A DNA stretch of 64,000 nucleotides from Ferruginibacter sp. (lineage in GTDB: Bacteria; Bacteroidota; Bacteroidia; Chitinophagales; Chitinophagaceae). The number at the start of each line of letters is the position of its first letter. Within the stretch, counting starts at the first letter, position 1. The stretch is from assembly GCA_019638485.1 (NCBI GenBank), contig JAHBTP010000001.1, positions 372,001 to 436,000 on the forward strand, written 5' to 3'. The position numbers were made by a program, and so were the translations under genes. The notes below the pieces were generated by a model. It had not been told where the DNA came from. It saw nothing but the letters and a program-made list of their open reading frames with translations, and ran no database searches. Positions 51,576-62,675 of the stretch are shown here, in pieces.

Positions 51576-52784
51576 ATGTTGGATAGCATTGAATCAGCCA
51601 TTGAGGAAGTAAAAAATGGCAAATTGATTATTGTGGTGGATGATGAGGACAGGGAAAATGAAGGGGATTTTATTACTGCTGCTGCAAATGCTACTCCGGA
51701 GGTGATTAATTTCATGAGCACCTATGGTCGTGGCCTTATTTGTGCGCCTTTAACAGAGGAGAGGTGCGATGAATTGAGGCTTCATCCTATGGTATCTGAT
51801 AATACATCGCTGCACGAAACTGCATTTACTGTGAGTATTGATTTATTGGGTGAGGGCTGCACTACAGGAATCTCTGCGCATGATCGTTCAAAGACAGTAA
51901 AGGCATTGGTTAACCCCAAAAACCAGCCCGGTGATTTTGGCCGCCCGGGTCATATCTTCCCATTAAAAGCGAAAAAAGGGGGCGTATTAAGAAGATCCGG
52001 ACATACAGAGGCTGCGGTTGATATTGCCCGGCTTGCCGGATTTGATCCCGTTGGTGTGTTGGTAGAAATTATGAATGAAGATGGCTCGATGGCCAGAGTT
52101 CCTGAATTGCAAAAGATTGCTAAGAAGTTCGGTTTGAAAATAATTTCTATCAAAGATTTGATTGCCTATCGCTTAAAAACCGAATCATTGGTGGAAGAAG
52201 AAGTGAGGGTGCAGATGCCTACGCGTTATGGTGTTTTTGAACTTATTGCTTTTAAACAATTAAACACCGGTGATATTCACATGGCGTTGAAGAAGGGCGA
52301 ATGGACTGAAGATGATGCGGTATTGGTTAGAGTGCATAGCAGTTGCCTTACCGGTGATATTTTGGGCTCGCTGAGATGTGATTGCGGTGAACAACTTCAT
52401 GCGGCTATGCAAATGATTGAAGAAGCAGGCCGCGGACTGGTTTTATATATGAATCAGGAAGGGCGTGGTATTGGCCTCTTAAATAAGCTTAAGGCCTATA
52501 AATTACAAGAAGAAGGGATGGATACAGTAGAAGCAAATCTTCATTTAGGCTTTGGTGTAGATGAACGAGATTATGGTGTAGGCGCACAAATTTTGCGGAA
52601 ACTGGGTATTGGAAAAATTAAATTGATAAGCAATAATCCACGTAAGCGCGCCGGATTATCAGGATATGGCCTGGAAATTACAGAGCGCGTTCCAATTGAA
52701 ATGGTACCTAATCCATACAATAAGAAATACCTGGTTACCAAAAGAGATAAGATGGGGCATCAAATTTTAAATGGATTAAAATAA
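51576..52784 (+). CDS. ribBA: RibBA, bifunctional riboflavin biosynthesis enzyme
   Basis: The N-terminal domain is 3,4-dihydroxy-2-butanone 4-phosphate synthase (about 1-200): [25 protein letters not shown] and [17 protein letters not shown]. The C-terminal domain is GTP cyclohydrolase II (about 205-400), with the zinc Cys residues in [19 protein letters not shown] and the catalytic [12 protein letters not shown] and NNPRKRAGL. The protein therefore makes both precursors of riboflavin. A length of 402 aa is normal. It is a single gene; other rib genes are not in the window. Confidence 0.97.
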   Translation: MLDSIESAIEEVKNGKLIIVVDDEDRENEGDFITAAANATPEVINFMSTYGRGLICAPLTEERCDELRLHPMVSDNTSLHETAFTVSIDLLGEGCTTGISAHDRSKTVKALVNPKNQPGDFGRPGHIFPLKAKKGGVLRRSGHTEAAVDIARLAGFDPVGVLVEIMNEDGSMARVPELQKIAKKFGLKIISIKDLIAYRLKTESLVEEEVRVQMPTRYGVFELIAFKQLNTGDIHMALKKGEWTEDDAVLVRVHSSCLTGDILGSLRCDCGEQLHAAMQMIEEAGRGLVLYMNQEGRGIGLLNKLKAYKLQEEGMDTVEANLHLGFGVDERDYGVGAQILRKLGIGKIKLISNNPRKRAGLSGYGLEITERVPIEMVPNPYNKKYLVTKRDKMGHQILNGLK

Positions 52785-52808
52785 CACCTACGCATAAACG
52801 AAATTTGA

Positions 52809-55800
52809 TTACTTTTCAGTGCGCAATGTGTTGCGATATTTTTGCTCTCTTGCCTCAATCCTTTTTCTGCTCATAAATATTTCCCATAAGCGGTTATAAT
52901 TCTTTCTGTAAGAAAGTTGAATTCCCGAACGGTTTCGTTGTCCTGCGGTAAGGTCAATGCTTGTTCTGTTAAACCCTACCACCCGAAGGGTGCCATCTTT
53001 ATTCAGCAACCATTCAATAGTGATATCAGGAGTTAATAATCCGCGGCGTGATAATTGAAGGGTTGCGGGATTGTTGTATTCTAAATTTCCACCTATCAAA
53101 ATAAAAAGCCTTTTACTTAGCAATACCTTCAATCCTGCCCGCACATTTGCCTGAAGCTGGCTGGCGGCTGTTTGAAGGTTTAGTGTGGGATTTATATCTA
53201 TATAACTGGTAATAATACCATGGGTGGCTTTTTCTAATTCTTTGTTGAAAATATTGGTAAGCCAGCCACTCATTATTCCGCCAATGGTATTGGTGGCAAT
53301 GGATAGGGTATTTTCTGCTGAAAGGAAGGATTGGCCACTACTAATAAATGAATTGAATAAAAGTAAACTGGCTACCTGCTTATTCATCTCCGCTTTATCG
53401 TTTTGGAAATCTGCAAGTTTTTTTACAGCGATATAATCATTTTTGATTTCACTTTTTTCGGGAAGCTTGAATTCAAATTCAATTACCGGTTGTTGTAAAA
53501 TTCCGGTGAGGTGGGAGATGATGGTTACATCTTCCTTTTGACGGTATCCACCTGCTCTGGCTAATATACTTACATCTACATTTTTGGCAATGTACTCTGC
53601 TTCAATGTCTATAATCGCTTGATAGGGGTCTCCGTTCCATGTAATGGAGCCGCGGTTTAACGTAAATGGTTTGTGTAAAAATGTTTGGAAGTTAAAGGTA
53701 TATTCTCCTTTTACTAATTCATATCTCCCCCTTATACTTAAGGGCTCTTTTGTGCCTACCCTGATGTTTAATAAACCATTGCCCTGGCCGGAAATAATAT
53801 CACCGGTAGCCTCATCTAATATCACATCTACCTGACAACTTGGATTGGCATTTACATTCATAATGACAAGCATATTGGCTACATTGGTTTTCTTGCGCTC
53901 ATCGGGTAAAGTGCCATATTGTACAAAATCTATATAATCTATGCTGCTACTTTCCTTGCTGTCTTCGGTTGGAAGAAATAATCTGCTGGAATCTGTACTG
54001 CTTGGTTGCCCGTCTATTGTCATTACCATACCGGCAAGCGGCCCATTTAGGCTTACTTTTGCATAACCAATTAAGTTGCCGTAAAATTGTTCGTTATTTT
54101 TTCTAGAGGTGTTTAGTAAAAGGAGTTTTTGAGTTTCCAAGTTTACCTGATGGAAGTTAAAATTATCAAAGAATTGATGCGTCATCCTTCCACTTACCAC
54201 ACCTTGATTACCCAGCGTATCATAGATATCCATTCTGCCTAAATCAATTTCATCAGGCCTGAAATACACAGTTTCATCTTTAAGGGTGTATTTACATTGC
54301 GTGTAATCTACCATCATCTCTGCACTATCAATAGTGGCTTCTCCTACTAGGTATAAGTGACCCGGTGTGCCGTTTATCTGTAAATTAGCCGTTGCAGTGC
54401 CTTTAATTGAAGTGAATATGGTGTTCAAATACGGTTCAAGTACTTCTAAGTTAATCTTTTGCCCGTCAAGGTTAACCACTAATTTTCTTAATGAGTCTTT
54501 GTAATTATAATTGCCTTCCAAATCAAAGTCAAAAGTGGTATCACGCGCATTAGCCCTATAGTTGATATCACCTGATAAAATATCGGCATTGGCTTCCAGA
54601 TTTACATCACCAATTCTTTTCTTATTTAAGTAAAAATTTTCTGCTTCTCCAATGAAGGCTAAAGAGGTTTTTCCGAATGGATTAAATAGTGTAGCCGTTC
54701 CAGTTAGTTTACCTGCTAATTTTGGTTTTTGTATGACTAATGGAGCTATGTCCTCAATAGTTACGTTTTTTAAATTAGCTATTAAGTGTGCTTGGTCTGT
54801 TTCGTCTGATAACTCGCTGAGTATGGCTATTTCTTCATTCTCATGTTTGAATTTAATTTCATTGGCATTAATAAAGTTTTTACGAATGGTTAACTCTCCG
54901 TTGTTTTCCAATAACCATTCCTTTTCATTTAGGATAATTGATGAAGGGAATAAATTAATCTGTACACCATCAGGCATTGTTTCTATTCCCGCATTGAGCT
55001 GGGCATTATTAATATTCTTACTTGCACTGGTAGTTAATTGAACCCATGAATAGTTGTTATTCGTTTTTAGTTTTAAATTAGTCTTTGGAAATTGAAGACT
55101 GTCTGATAATACAATACGCTCCACATCTATATTGGCTCTTAGCGTATCCATATCTCCATCTCCATCTATATTTATGTTTTGAAATGTTCTCTTGCCCAAT
55201 GAAAACTCCGGAATAAATGCATTTAGGTCGAGTATGGAATGAATAAGATTAATTTTCCCATCCACATTGGCATGATTTAACCCTTTTATTTGTGGATGAA
55301 TAAGTGGCAAATAACTTTCTACATCCCGTGTGTGGATATTAAAAGTAAAATCCTGATTATTTACAAAAAAATCTGGTTTTTCTATATATGCAGGGAAATA
55401 ACGACTAAAGAAAAACCTGAAAGCATTAGGAAGATCCATAATGGTATAATTCCCTTTAAGCTGAGCATCTATTTCATTAGAATGTAGTGTTAATGTCTTT
55501 TTATCTCCTTCCAGGTAGGAAGAAAGAGATAATGAATCGAAGGAGAGTCGTATAGAATCGGAAATCAAATTGGCATCATAAACCCGTGCAACTCCCATAA
55601 AGTGGTCAATAGTATTACCGGTAAAATTCATATTGAATTTTCCACCCATGCGCAAATCCTTTTTAACTATTCCTAATTGCTGTAAGTCAATAAAATCAAT
55701 ATCTGCATCCGCATTTAAATTCATTTCCTTATCAATTAAACTGACTGTGCCATCCAAAGTGCGAATTTTTATCTTAGGGTCATCAATAGTAAAATGCCCT

Positions 55801-57482
55801 CTAAAAAAGCGCTTCTCAAAGTCTCCTGTTATATCCAGATTTGAAAAGGTTTTATTATTCCATGCTACCGATGAAATATGACCATCATAATTTACTTTTA
55901 ACTTGTTTAGGGTAAGTGCTTTCCCGTTTATATTACCATCTAAGGAGATTTTTCCAAACATGTTATTGTTGAGAAATTGTCCAATGTTAAATTGTTGGGT
56001 TTGCAATTTCCCATTATATAATACGTCATCTTTTTTTGAAAGGTTGATGTTGAACTGATTGGCTCCAATTGCTCCTATGTCTGAACGGAAATTTCCTGTG
56101 GTAGTGAAGTTATACAATGAGCCTGAAGCCTGTCCTATAAAATATAATTTTCCCAATGCCGAAATCCTCGGTGTTTTTAAATCTTTTATTGCGGGGAAAA
56201 AATTTATCAGGTCGAAATAATGAGTGGCTAATGTTTTGGCATCTAACTTCATTATTGTAGAATCTTTATCCGGCAGGCCTTTCATTGCAAAATCACCTTC
56301 GAGGTACGACATGCCTGATTTTATTTTCATATCCCTGGCAATAAAATCTTCAACTGTTCCTGTTGCGTTCCCTTCAAAATTGAATAGCCTATTCCACTTT
56401 TTTAGCTCGGGTGCAAAAAATGCAATATCGTTACTATGTATTATGGAGTTTTTAAAATGTCCGGTTAGCACAACATCCGAAATGAAGTTGGCCATATCCT
56501 TATTAAAAGAATCATATTTCATAGAATAATAATTCCCTAATTCACTGCGGTTTGTTTTTAAAGTGAGGTTATTGAATTCCATTAATACCGGTGTGAAACG
56601 CATATCTGCATTTACTTCTTTTACAATAAGGCCACATTTTTCTTGCGCAGATACTTGTATGTGGCCGGAAAATGTATCTCTGATTGCCGAAAGATTTTTT
56701 ATTGAGCCATTAATATCATAAAATAAAATATGTTGCCCATCAAATCTATCATCGTAAGGTTCACGCACCGTTTCTTTATCATTTTGAAAAATACCATCCT
56801 TAATTTTTAAAGTGCTTACCCGAACTTGCCAACCTGAATTATTCCATCTTAAAGCAGAGGTAATAGGAATTCTTTTTAATATAGCGGAAAGATTAGGTTG
56901 TGGCAACCTGTTACCGGTGTAATCAGATTGAGCAAAAATGGGGCTGATTAGGTTGATATCTTTTACAAGGATTTGTTTTTTTACATAATCAATTTTATCC
57001 ATGTTAACTAAAATATCCTTCGCGGAAATTTTTTGGTCTTGACCAATCCAGGCATCTTTTTTATTAAAAACTACATGAGTGAGCCGAAGGGAATTAATGT
57101 TAAGCTCGATTTTGTTTTTTTCTTTGTTTTTATTTGTTGGAGTATCAAAATAATCTAAAATGAACTGATAGTTCCAAATGGAATCCGTTCTGTGAAAATT
57201 AAATTCGGCTTTGTCTAATTGTAAATAGCTTATGGTGGCTTTGTCTTTCAAAAAAAACCAATTGGAGATAGCCATTTTTGCTTTTCCGGCATATAGGAGG
57301 GTGTCTTTATGACGATCGGCTACCATAAGACCGTTAAATTCCATTCGATTAAACAAGCGGATATTTATTCGATTGATTGTAACTTGTGCGCCAATCTTTG
57401 CCGAAAGTTGCCGGGCTGCATTTTTTGCTAACCAGGTTTGCACAGGTGATAAATTGATTAAAACTACAACAGTAATAATCAA
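52809..57482 (-). CDS. TamB-domain (DUF490) envelope protein
   Basis: Very long beta-rich protein (1557 aa from the TTG at 57482). Most of it consists of repeated strand pairs like those of TamB and AsmA proteins, which span the periplasm and move lipids to the outer membrane. The C-terminal TamB domain (about 1200-1500) includes LNIRVGTKEPLSIRG, ITSYIDINPTLNLQTAASQ and the ending with FNRTSIDLTAGQRNRSG. The N-terminal helix is short from the TTG. Upstream codons in the same frame spell a better membrane start, KRFFKILKRTLLVLLLLIIT, preceded by a CTG at 57531-57533. The true start may be that non-ATG codon. Confidence 0.87.
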   Translation of the reverse strand: MIITVVVLINLSPVQTWLAKNAARQLSAKIGAQVTINRINIRLFNRMEFNGLMVADRHKDTLLYAGKAKMAISNWFFLKDKATISYLQLDKAEFNFHRTDSIWNYQFILDYFDTPTNKNKEKNKIELNINSLRLTHVVFNKKDAWIGQDQKISAKDILVNMDKIDYVKKQILVKDINLISPIFAQSDYTGNRLPQPNLSAILKRIPITSALRWNNSGWQVRVSTLKIKDGIFQNDKETVREPYDDRFDGQHILFYDINGSIKNLSAIRDTFSGHIQVSAQEKCGLIVKEVNADMRFTPVLMEFNNLTLKTNRSELGNYYSMKYDSFNKDMANFISDVVLTGHFKNSIIHSNDIAFFAPELKKWNRLFNFEGNATGTVEDFIARDMKIKSGMSYLEGDFAMKGLPDKDSTIMKLDAKTLATHYFDLINFFPAIKDLKTPRISALGKLYFIGQASGSLYNFTTTGNFRSDIGAIGANQFNINLSKKDDVLYNGKLQTQQFNIGQFLNNNMFGKISLDGNINGKALTLNKLKVNYDGHISSVAWNNKTFSNLDITGDFEKRFFRGHFTIDDPKIKIRTLDGTVSLIDKEMNLNADADIDFIDLQQLGIVKKDLRMGGKFNMNFTGNTIDHFMGVARVYDANLISDSIRLSFDSLSLSSYLEGDKKTLTLHSNEIDAQLKGNYTIMDLPNAFRFFFSRYFPAYIEKPDFFVNNQDFTFNIHTRDVESYLPLIHPQIKGLNHANVDGKINLIHSILDLNAFIPEFSLGKRTFQNINIDGDGDMDTLRANIDVERIVLSDSLQFPKTNLKLKTNNNYSWVQLTTSASKNINNAQLNAGIETMPDGVQINLFPSSIILNEKEWLLENNGELTIRKNFINANEIKFKHENEEIAILSELSDETDQAHLIANLKNVTIEDIAPLVIQKPKLAGKLTGTATLFNPFGKTSLAFIGEAENFYLNKKRIGDVNLEANADILSGDINYRANARDTTFDFDLEGNYNYKDSLRKLVVNLDGQKINLEVLEPYLNTIFTSIKGTATANLQINGTPGHLYLVGEATIDSAEMMVDYTQCKYTLKDETVYFRPDEIDLGRMDIYDTLGNQGVVSGRMTHQFFDNFNFHQVNLETQKLLLLNTSRKNNEQFYGNLIGYAKVSLNGPLAGMVMTIDGQPSSTDSSRLFLPTEDSKESSSIDYIDFVQYGTLPDERKKTNVANMLVIMNVNANPSCQVDVILDEATGDIISGQGNGLLNIRVGTKEPLSIRGRYELVKGEYTFNFQTFLHKPFTLNRGSITWNGDPYQAIIDIEAEYIAKNVDVSILARAGGYRQKEDVTIISHLTGILQQPVIEFEFKLPEKSEIKNDYIAVKKLADFQNDKAEMNKQVASLLLFNSFISSGQSFLSAENTLSIATNTIGGIMSGWLTNIFNKELEKATHGIITSYIDINPTLNLQTAASQLQANVRAGLKVLLSKRLFILIGGNLEYNNPATLQLSRRGLLTPDITIEWLLNKDGTLRVVGFNRTSIDLTAGQRNRSGIQLSYRKNYNRLWEIFMSRKRIEAREQKYRNTLRTEK

Positions 57483-57677
57483 TAATAATAGAACGAGTAA
57501 CGTCCGTTTTAATATTTTAAAAAAACGTTTCAGGTGAAATTTTGTTTGTAAAAATAGACAATAGGTTTAAACGTGCATTTTTCAATCTTAATTTTACCAT
57601 ATCTTTTCTATTGTTTATTCAAAATTCGGATAAAAGGCAGAGGGCTTTATTAACTTCATAAAATAAAAATTATCATC

Positions 57678-60164
57678 TTGAAAAAAGCAATCTTTTTGAT
57701 ATTATTGGTGCCAGTTATTGCATTTGGCCAGCCGGTAAAGTCGCCCTCAGCATTTTTGGGCTATCCCTTAGGCGAGCATTTTACCCCTCATTTTGCTGTA
57801 ATAAATTATTTCGATTACATAGCCAAAGAGAGACCCAATCATGTAAAACTATACCACTATGGCAAAACCTATGAAGGCCGTGATTTGATTTATTCCGTTA
57901 TTTCGGATGAGTCAAATATGAAACAATTAGAAAAAATAAGGATAAATAATCTGCGATTAACCGGTCTGGTTAGTGATCAACCGGGGAATACGGATATGCC
58001 GGCTGTTGTTTGGCTTAGCTTTAATGTTCATGGCAATGAAGCAAGCTCTACAGAGGTGGCTATGCAAATGTTGTATGAGCTGGCATCAGGTGAAAATCTT
58101 AAGGCAGCAGAATGGTTAAAAAATACGGTCATTATTATTGATCCTTCACTTAATCCTGATGGGAGAGACCGTTATGTGAATTGGTTTAATGGCATGGTGG
58201 GTAAAAATCCGAATCCAATGATGTTTTCACGTGAACATATAGAGCCCTGGCCCGGAGGGCGACCTAATCATTATTATTTTGATTTGAATCGTGATTGGGC
58301 ATGGCAAAGTCAGCTGGAAACTCAAAATAGAATGGAAGCTTATCATCAATGGATGCCCACCGTACATGTAGATTTCCATGAACAATATTATGATAGCCCA
58401 TATTATTTTCCTCCGGCCGCAGAGCCCATGCATGAAGTAATTACCCCATTTCAACGCAGCTTTCAAAGTGTGGTAGGTAAAAATAATGCGAGGTATTTTG
58501 ATAAAATGGGATGGCTGTACTTTACCGGTGAATTTTTTGATTTGTTTTATCCTGCTTATGGCGATACCTATCCTTTATACAATGGAGCTATTGGTATGAC
58601 GTATGAACAGGCCGGACATTCAATGGGTGGTATATCCATCGCTTTTGATGGCGATACCCTTACACTGGCACAGCGAATTCAACATCACCTTACTGCCGGA
58701 TTGAGTACAATAGAGACGGCCTCAGCACACCAAACGGATTTGAATCAGGCATTTCAAACCTTTTTTCAACAAACAATAAAAAATGGCAATGGTATATATA
58801 AAACATATATCCTTGATGGTAGCAATCAAGGTAAACTAAAAGCATTGAAAACACTATTAGACCGAAATAAAATTCAATACGGTTTTGCAGGTAAAAAAAG
58901 CGTCGTTAAAGGATATCGCTATTTCAGCGGGAAAACGGAAAGTTATCAAACTCAATCCAATGACTTGATTGTTTCAACACTTCAACCTAAAGGGGTGTTA
59001 GTGCGTACGTTATTTGAACCGGAATCAAAATTGAGTGATAGTTTAACTTATGATATTACCGCCTGGGCCTTACCGTATGTGTTTGGTATAGATGCGTATG
59101 CCACTCCTGAAGTGATTACTTTTTCAGAAGCTGTTTCCACACCGGTGAAAAATGTTCCCGATGATGCCTATGGGTACCTCGCTTCTTATAATTCTATTGA
59201 ATCCGGAAAATTTTTAGCAGCCATGTTAAAATCAGGAATAAAAGTACGTGTATCTGCCAGCCCCTTTTCATATCAGGGAAATAAATATGAAGCGGGAACA
59301 CTGATTGTTTTAAAAAGTGGAAATAAGGAAAAGATAGCTTCACTGCTTAATTTGGCCAAACAATTTGAAGTAGCGTTAGTACCGGTAAATACCGGTATGA
59401 TGGATGCTGGTGTAGATTTCGGCTCTGATAAAATTAGCCAGGTAAATAACCTTCGGGTTGGAATGCTTGCAAATGATCGTCTTAACGAACATTCAGTAGG
59501 TGCAATTTGGCATTTCTTTGATCAGCAACTAAATTATCCTATTTCACTTTTTTCAAGCAGCAATCCAAACAAACTTCCACTTAAAGATTTAGATGTGATT
59601 ATCTTGGCTGATGGCTGGTATGAGGGGATTAATTCCAAAGAAGGAAATGACGAACTAAAGGATTGGTTGAAAAATGGAGGAAGATTGATAGCTATTGGAA
59701 ATGCAGCTATTCAAATGACATCGGGTGAATGGGGTGTTACCAAAAAGAATGGCAACACAGAAGAATTAGATAAAACAAATTATAACCTGGTAAAACGATA
59801 TGGAGATAGGATAAGACAAAGTATTTCCAATTTTGTACCCGGAGCTATTTATAAAGTAAATATTGATAATACGCATCCGTTGGGATATGGCTATCCGGAT
59901 GTTTATTATACACTTAAAACCGAATCGGTAATTTTTGAATTCCTGTCATCCGGATGGAATGTAGGTGTTATAAAAAAGGATGCATTGGTGGCTGGGTTCG
60001 TTGGTAAAAATGTAATGACTAACATGCATGATGGAACCGTAATTGCTTCACAAAGTTTCGGGCGGGGATCCATAACTTATTTCTTAGAAGATCCGCTTTT
60101 TAGAAGCTTTTGGGAAAATGGAAAATTATTTTTAATCAATGCTGTTTTTTTAAATAGGAATTAA
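57678..60164 (+). CDS. M14-family zinc carboxypeptidase
   Basis: Secreted metallopeptidase (828 aa). The start is TTG at 57678: the sequence KKAIFLILLVPVIAFGQP is a signal peptide and no ATG precedes it. The M14 catalytic domain (about 25-340) has the first zinc motif NVHGNEASSTE (His, Glu), the third zinc His in TVHVDFHEQ, and MTYEQAGHS with the likely catalytic Glu. The C-terminal 400 residues include a ThuA or GATase-like alpha/beta domain (ILADGWYEGINSKEG), as in other large Bacteroidota M14 proteins. It starts an operon with PIG-L and a symporter, suggesting peptide or aminosugar uptake. Confidence 0.93.
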   Translation: MKKAIFLILLVPVIAFGQPVKSPSAFLGYPLGEHFTPHFAVINYFDYIAKERPNHVKLYHYGKTYEGRDLIYSVISDESNMKQLEKIRINNLRLTGLVSDQPGNTDMPAVVWLSFNVHGNEASSTEVAMQMLYELASGENLKAAEWLKNTVIIIDPSLNPDGRDRYVNWFNGMVGKNPNPMMFSREHIEPWPGGRPNHYYFDLNRDWAWQSQLETQNRMEAYHQWMPTVHVDFHEQYYDSPYYFPPAAEPMHEVITPFQRSFQSVVGKNNARYFDKMGWLYFTGEFFDLFYPAYGDTYPLYNGAIGMTYEQAGHSMGGISIAFDGDTLTLAQRIQHHLTAGLSTIETASAHQTDLNQAFQTFFQQTIKNGNGIYKTYILDGSNQGKLKALKTLLDRNKIQYGFAGKKSVVKGYRYFSGKTESYQTQSNDLIVSTLQPKGVLVRTLFEPESKLSDSLTYDITAWALPYVFGIDAYATPEVITFSEAVSTPVKNVPDDAYGYLASYNSIESGKFLAAMLKSGIKVRVSASPFSYQGNKYEAGTLIVLKSGNKEKIASLLNLAKQFEVALVPVNTGMMDAGVDFGSDKISQVNNLRVGMLANDRLNEHSVGAIWHFFDQQLNYPISLFSSSNPNKLPLKDLDVIILADGWYEGINSKEGNDELKDWLKNGGRLIAIGNAAIQMTSGEWGVTKKNGNTEELDKTNYNLVKRYGDRIRQSISNFVPGAIYKVNIDNTHPLGYGYPDVYYTLKTESVIFEFLSSGWNVGVIKKDALVAGFVGKNVMTNMHDGTVIASQSFGRGSITYFLEDPLFRSFWENGKLFLINAVFLNRN

Positions 60165-60174
60165 ATTGAAATAG

Positions 60175-62658
60175 ATGTTTAAAAGATACTCTTTCCTTTG
60201 CTTATTTGTATGCGCTATTGGTAATGGTAGTGTTCAAGCCCAGGATGCTTCAGAAATATTTCACGGGCTTAAAAAACTTGAAGTGTATGGTAGTGTATTA
60301 TATATTGCAGCACATCCTGATGATGAAAATACCCGCTTATTATCGTACCTCGCAAATGAAAAACAATATCGTACAGCTTATTTAAGTCTTACTCGTGGAG
60401 ATGGCGGACAAAATTTGATTGGAGATGAACAGGGAATAGACCTTGGGCTTATTCGCACTCAGGAATTGTTAGATGCCCGGAAGATTGATGGAGCCCAACA
60501 ATTCTTTACTCGTGCCTATGACTTTGGATATAGCAAAAGCCCGGATGAAGCTTTTAACTTTTGGGGGCATAATGAAATACTGGCCGATGTAGTTTGGGTG
60601 ATAAGAAAGTTTAAACCCGATGTTATCATTACCCGTTTCCCCACTACCGGTGAAGGTGGGCATGGACATCATACTGCCTCTGCTATTTTAGCTTCTGAAG
60701 CTTTTGATGCCGCTGCAGATGAAAAAATGTTTCCTGAGCAATTTGCCTTTGGTGTTAAACCTTGGCAAGCTAAACGGTTGTTATGGAATACTTTCAATTT
60801 TGGTACTACCAATACCCAAAGTGAAGATCAATTTAAAATTGATGTAGGCATGTATAATAGTGTGTTAGGAATTGGATATGGTGAAATGGCGGCAAAGAGT
60901 AGGAGTATGCATAGAAGTCAGGGGTTTGGTGTTGCACCTCAGCGTGGACAGTTGATGGAATATTTTAAAACATTAAAAGGGGAGCCTCCTGTTAATAATT
61001 TGATGGATGGAATAAGCACTGATCTTTCCCGTTTAAAAGGTGTAGAAGCAGGTGATCGAACCCGGCTTTTTGATATGCAGCGCTCTCCACAGCTAAGTTT
61101 TAATATTCAACATCCGTCAGAATCCATAAGCAGTTTGCTGCAATTAAAGACCGTTTATGCCAACTTTTTGCCCGCTGTAGATAGTTTTTGGAAAGATGAA
61201 AAAATGCAAGCTGTGGATCGATTAACAAAAAAGGCATCAGGTATTTATATGGAAGTGAATGCTTCAAATCAGTTTAATGTTGCAGGGGATAGCATGCAGT
61301 TGATTTTTTCATTTAATAATCGTTTAGGCTTGCCTGTTAGTAATGTTAAAATGCAGGTATTGAATGTTGAGGCAGGTTGGGCTGATGCTCCGCTAAATGA
61401 ACAGAAGGTGGTAAAAAAATGGACACCTGTTTCCAATAAAACTCACTTTTCTACACCCTTTTTCTTACAAAAGGAAAAGGGGAGCGGAAGGTATAATATT
61501 GAACCTATTCCGATTCGGAATTTACCTGAAATCAGAGAGTTTGAAGCCAAGGTAAGTTTTGATATTTATGGGAGATCGGTAAAATTTTCACTACCCGTTA
61601 GCTATAAATTTACTGATCCGGTAAAGGGAGAGGTGCACCAACCCGTTTTTATTGTGCAAAGAGCAGAGGTGTCATTTGATAAAGATGTTTTACTCATTAA
61701 ACCGCAAGATGAGATTAAAGAGGCAAAGATTAAGGTGAAGTTTAATGCACCGGTAAATGAGCGGGTGCGTGTATATGCTGGTGAAAAAAATAAATTACAA
61801 TTAATTGCTGATACTGTAGTGGATGTAAACAAGGGAGATGAAATGCTCTTTCCTTTACAGGTTAAGTACTTGAAAGATAAGACACGCTTATATTATGCTG
61901 AAGTGGAATTGGTAAATCATAAAGAGAGATTTCAGTTGGCAACCCACCTTATCAGCTATGATCATATTCCTAATCAACTCTATCACTATAAAGACAGTCT
62001 TAAAGTAATTTCTCCTGAACTAACGGTGGTAGGTAGAAAGATTGGATATATTGCAGGGGCAGGCGATAAGGTGCCCGAAGCTTTGGAGCAAATGGGATAC
62101 CGGGTTGATATGCTCTCACGAGAACAGTTGCTGAGCGGCACGTTAAATGAATATGATGCTATTGTAGCCGGTGTAAGAGCTTATAATGTGCACTCCTGGC
62201 TTGCCTCTGCTTATAAGCCGCTTATGTTGTATGTAGAACAAGGAGGTGTATTGATTGTACAATATAATACCCAAAACAATATTGGCGGGATAAAGTTTGA
62301 TTTTGCTCCCTATCCATTTACTATTTCCCGTTCACGAATAACTAATGAGAATGCTCCGGTATCCATGCTTCAGCCTGAGCATAGGATATGGAATTATCCC
62401 AATAAAATTAATTTACATGATTTTGATGGTTGGATTCAGGAGAGAAGTATATACAGTGCTGAAGATATTGATAAAGCTTATACCCGATTGATTGCTATGA
62501 AAGATCCATGGCCTGGCGATAAAGTGCAGGATGGTAGCCTCATTGTGGCTAATTACGGAAAGGGAAGGTTCATTTATACCGGCTTGGTGCTTTTTAGAGA
62601 ACTGCCCGCCGGCGTACCCGGAGCTTACAGGATATTAGCTAATTTGTTAGCTCATTAA
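60175..62658 (+). CDS. PIG-L/LmbE family deacetylase with C-terminal extension
   Basis: Secreted zinc deacetylase (827 aa) with a signal peptide (about 1-22). The PIG-L domain (about 40-250) shows IAAHPDDENTRLLSYL with the zinc His and Asp, LTRGDGGQNLIG, and the second zinc motif GEGGHGHHTAS. PIG-L enzymes remove acetyl groups from N-acetylglucosaminyl compounds. The last 500 residues contain beta sandwiches and a ThuA-like end (DAIVAGVRAYNVHSW), the usual long form in this phylum. It follows the M14 peptidase by 10 bases and precedes the symporter by 17 bases. Confidence 0.93.
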   Translation: MFKRYSFLCLFVCAIGNGSVQAQDASEIFHGLKKLEVYGSVLYIAAHPDDENTRLLSYLANEKQYRTAYLSLTRGDGGQNLIGDEQGIDLGLIRTQELLDARKIDGAQQFFTRAYDFGYSKSPDEAFNFWGHNEILADVVWVIRKFKPDVIITRFPTTGEGGHGHHTASAILASEAFDAAADEKMFPEQFAFGVKPWQAKRLLWNTFNFGTTNTQSEDQFKIDVGMYNSVLGIGYGEMAAKSRSMHRSQGFGVAPQRGQLMEYFKTLKGEPPVNNLMDGISTDLSRLKGVEAGDRTRLFDMQRSPQLSFNIQHPSESISSLLQLKTVYANFLPAVDSFWKDEKMQAVDRLTKKASGIYMEVNASNQFNVAGDSMQLIFSFNNRLGLPVSNVKMQVLNVEAGWADAPLNEQKVVKKWTPVSNKTHFSTPFFLQKEKGSGRYNIEPIPIRNLPEIREFEAKVSFDIYGRSVKFSLPVSYKFTDPVKGEVHQPVFIVQRAEVSFDKDVLLIKPQDEIKEAKIKVKFNAPVNERVRVYAGEKNKLQLIADTVVDVNKGDEMLFPLQVKYLKDKTRLYYAEVELVNHKERFQLATHLISYDHIPNQLYHYKDSLKVISPELTVVGRKIGYIAGAGDKVPEALEQMGYRVDMLSREQLLSGTLNEYDAIVAGVRAYNVHSWLASAYKPLMLYVEQGGVLIVQYNTQNNIGGIKFDFAPYPFTISRSRITNENAPVSMLQPEHRIWNYPNKINLHDFDGWIQERSIYSAEDIDKAYTRLIAMKDPWPGDKVQDGSLIVANYGKGRFIYTGLVLFRELPAGVPGAYRILANLLAH

Positions 62659-62675
62659 TAAACTAACGCCTACGT

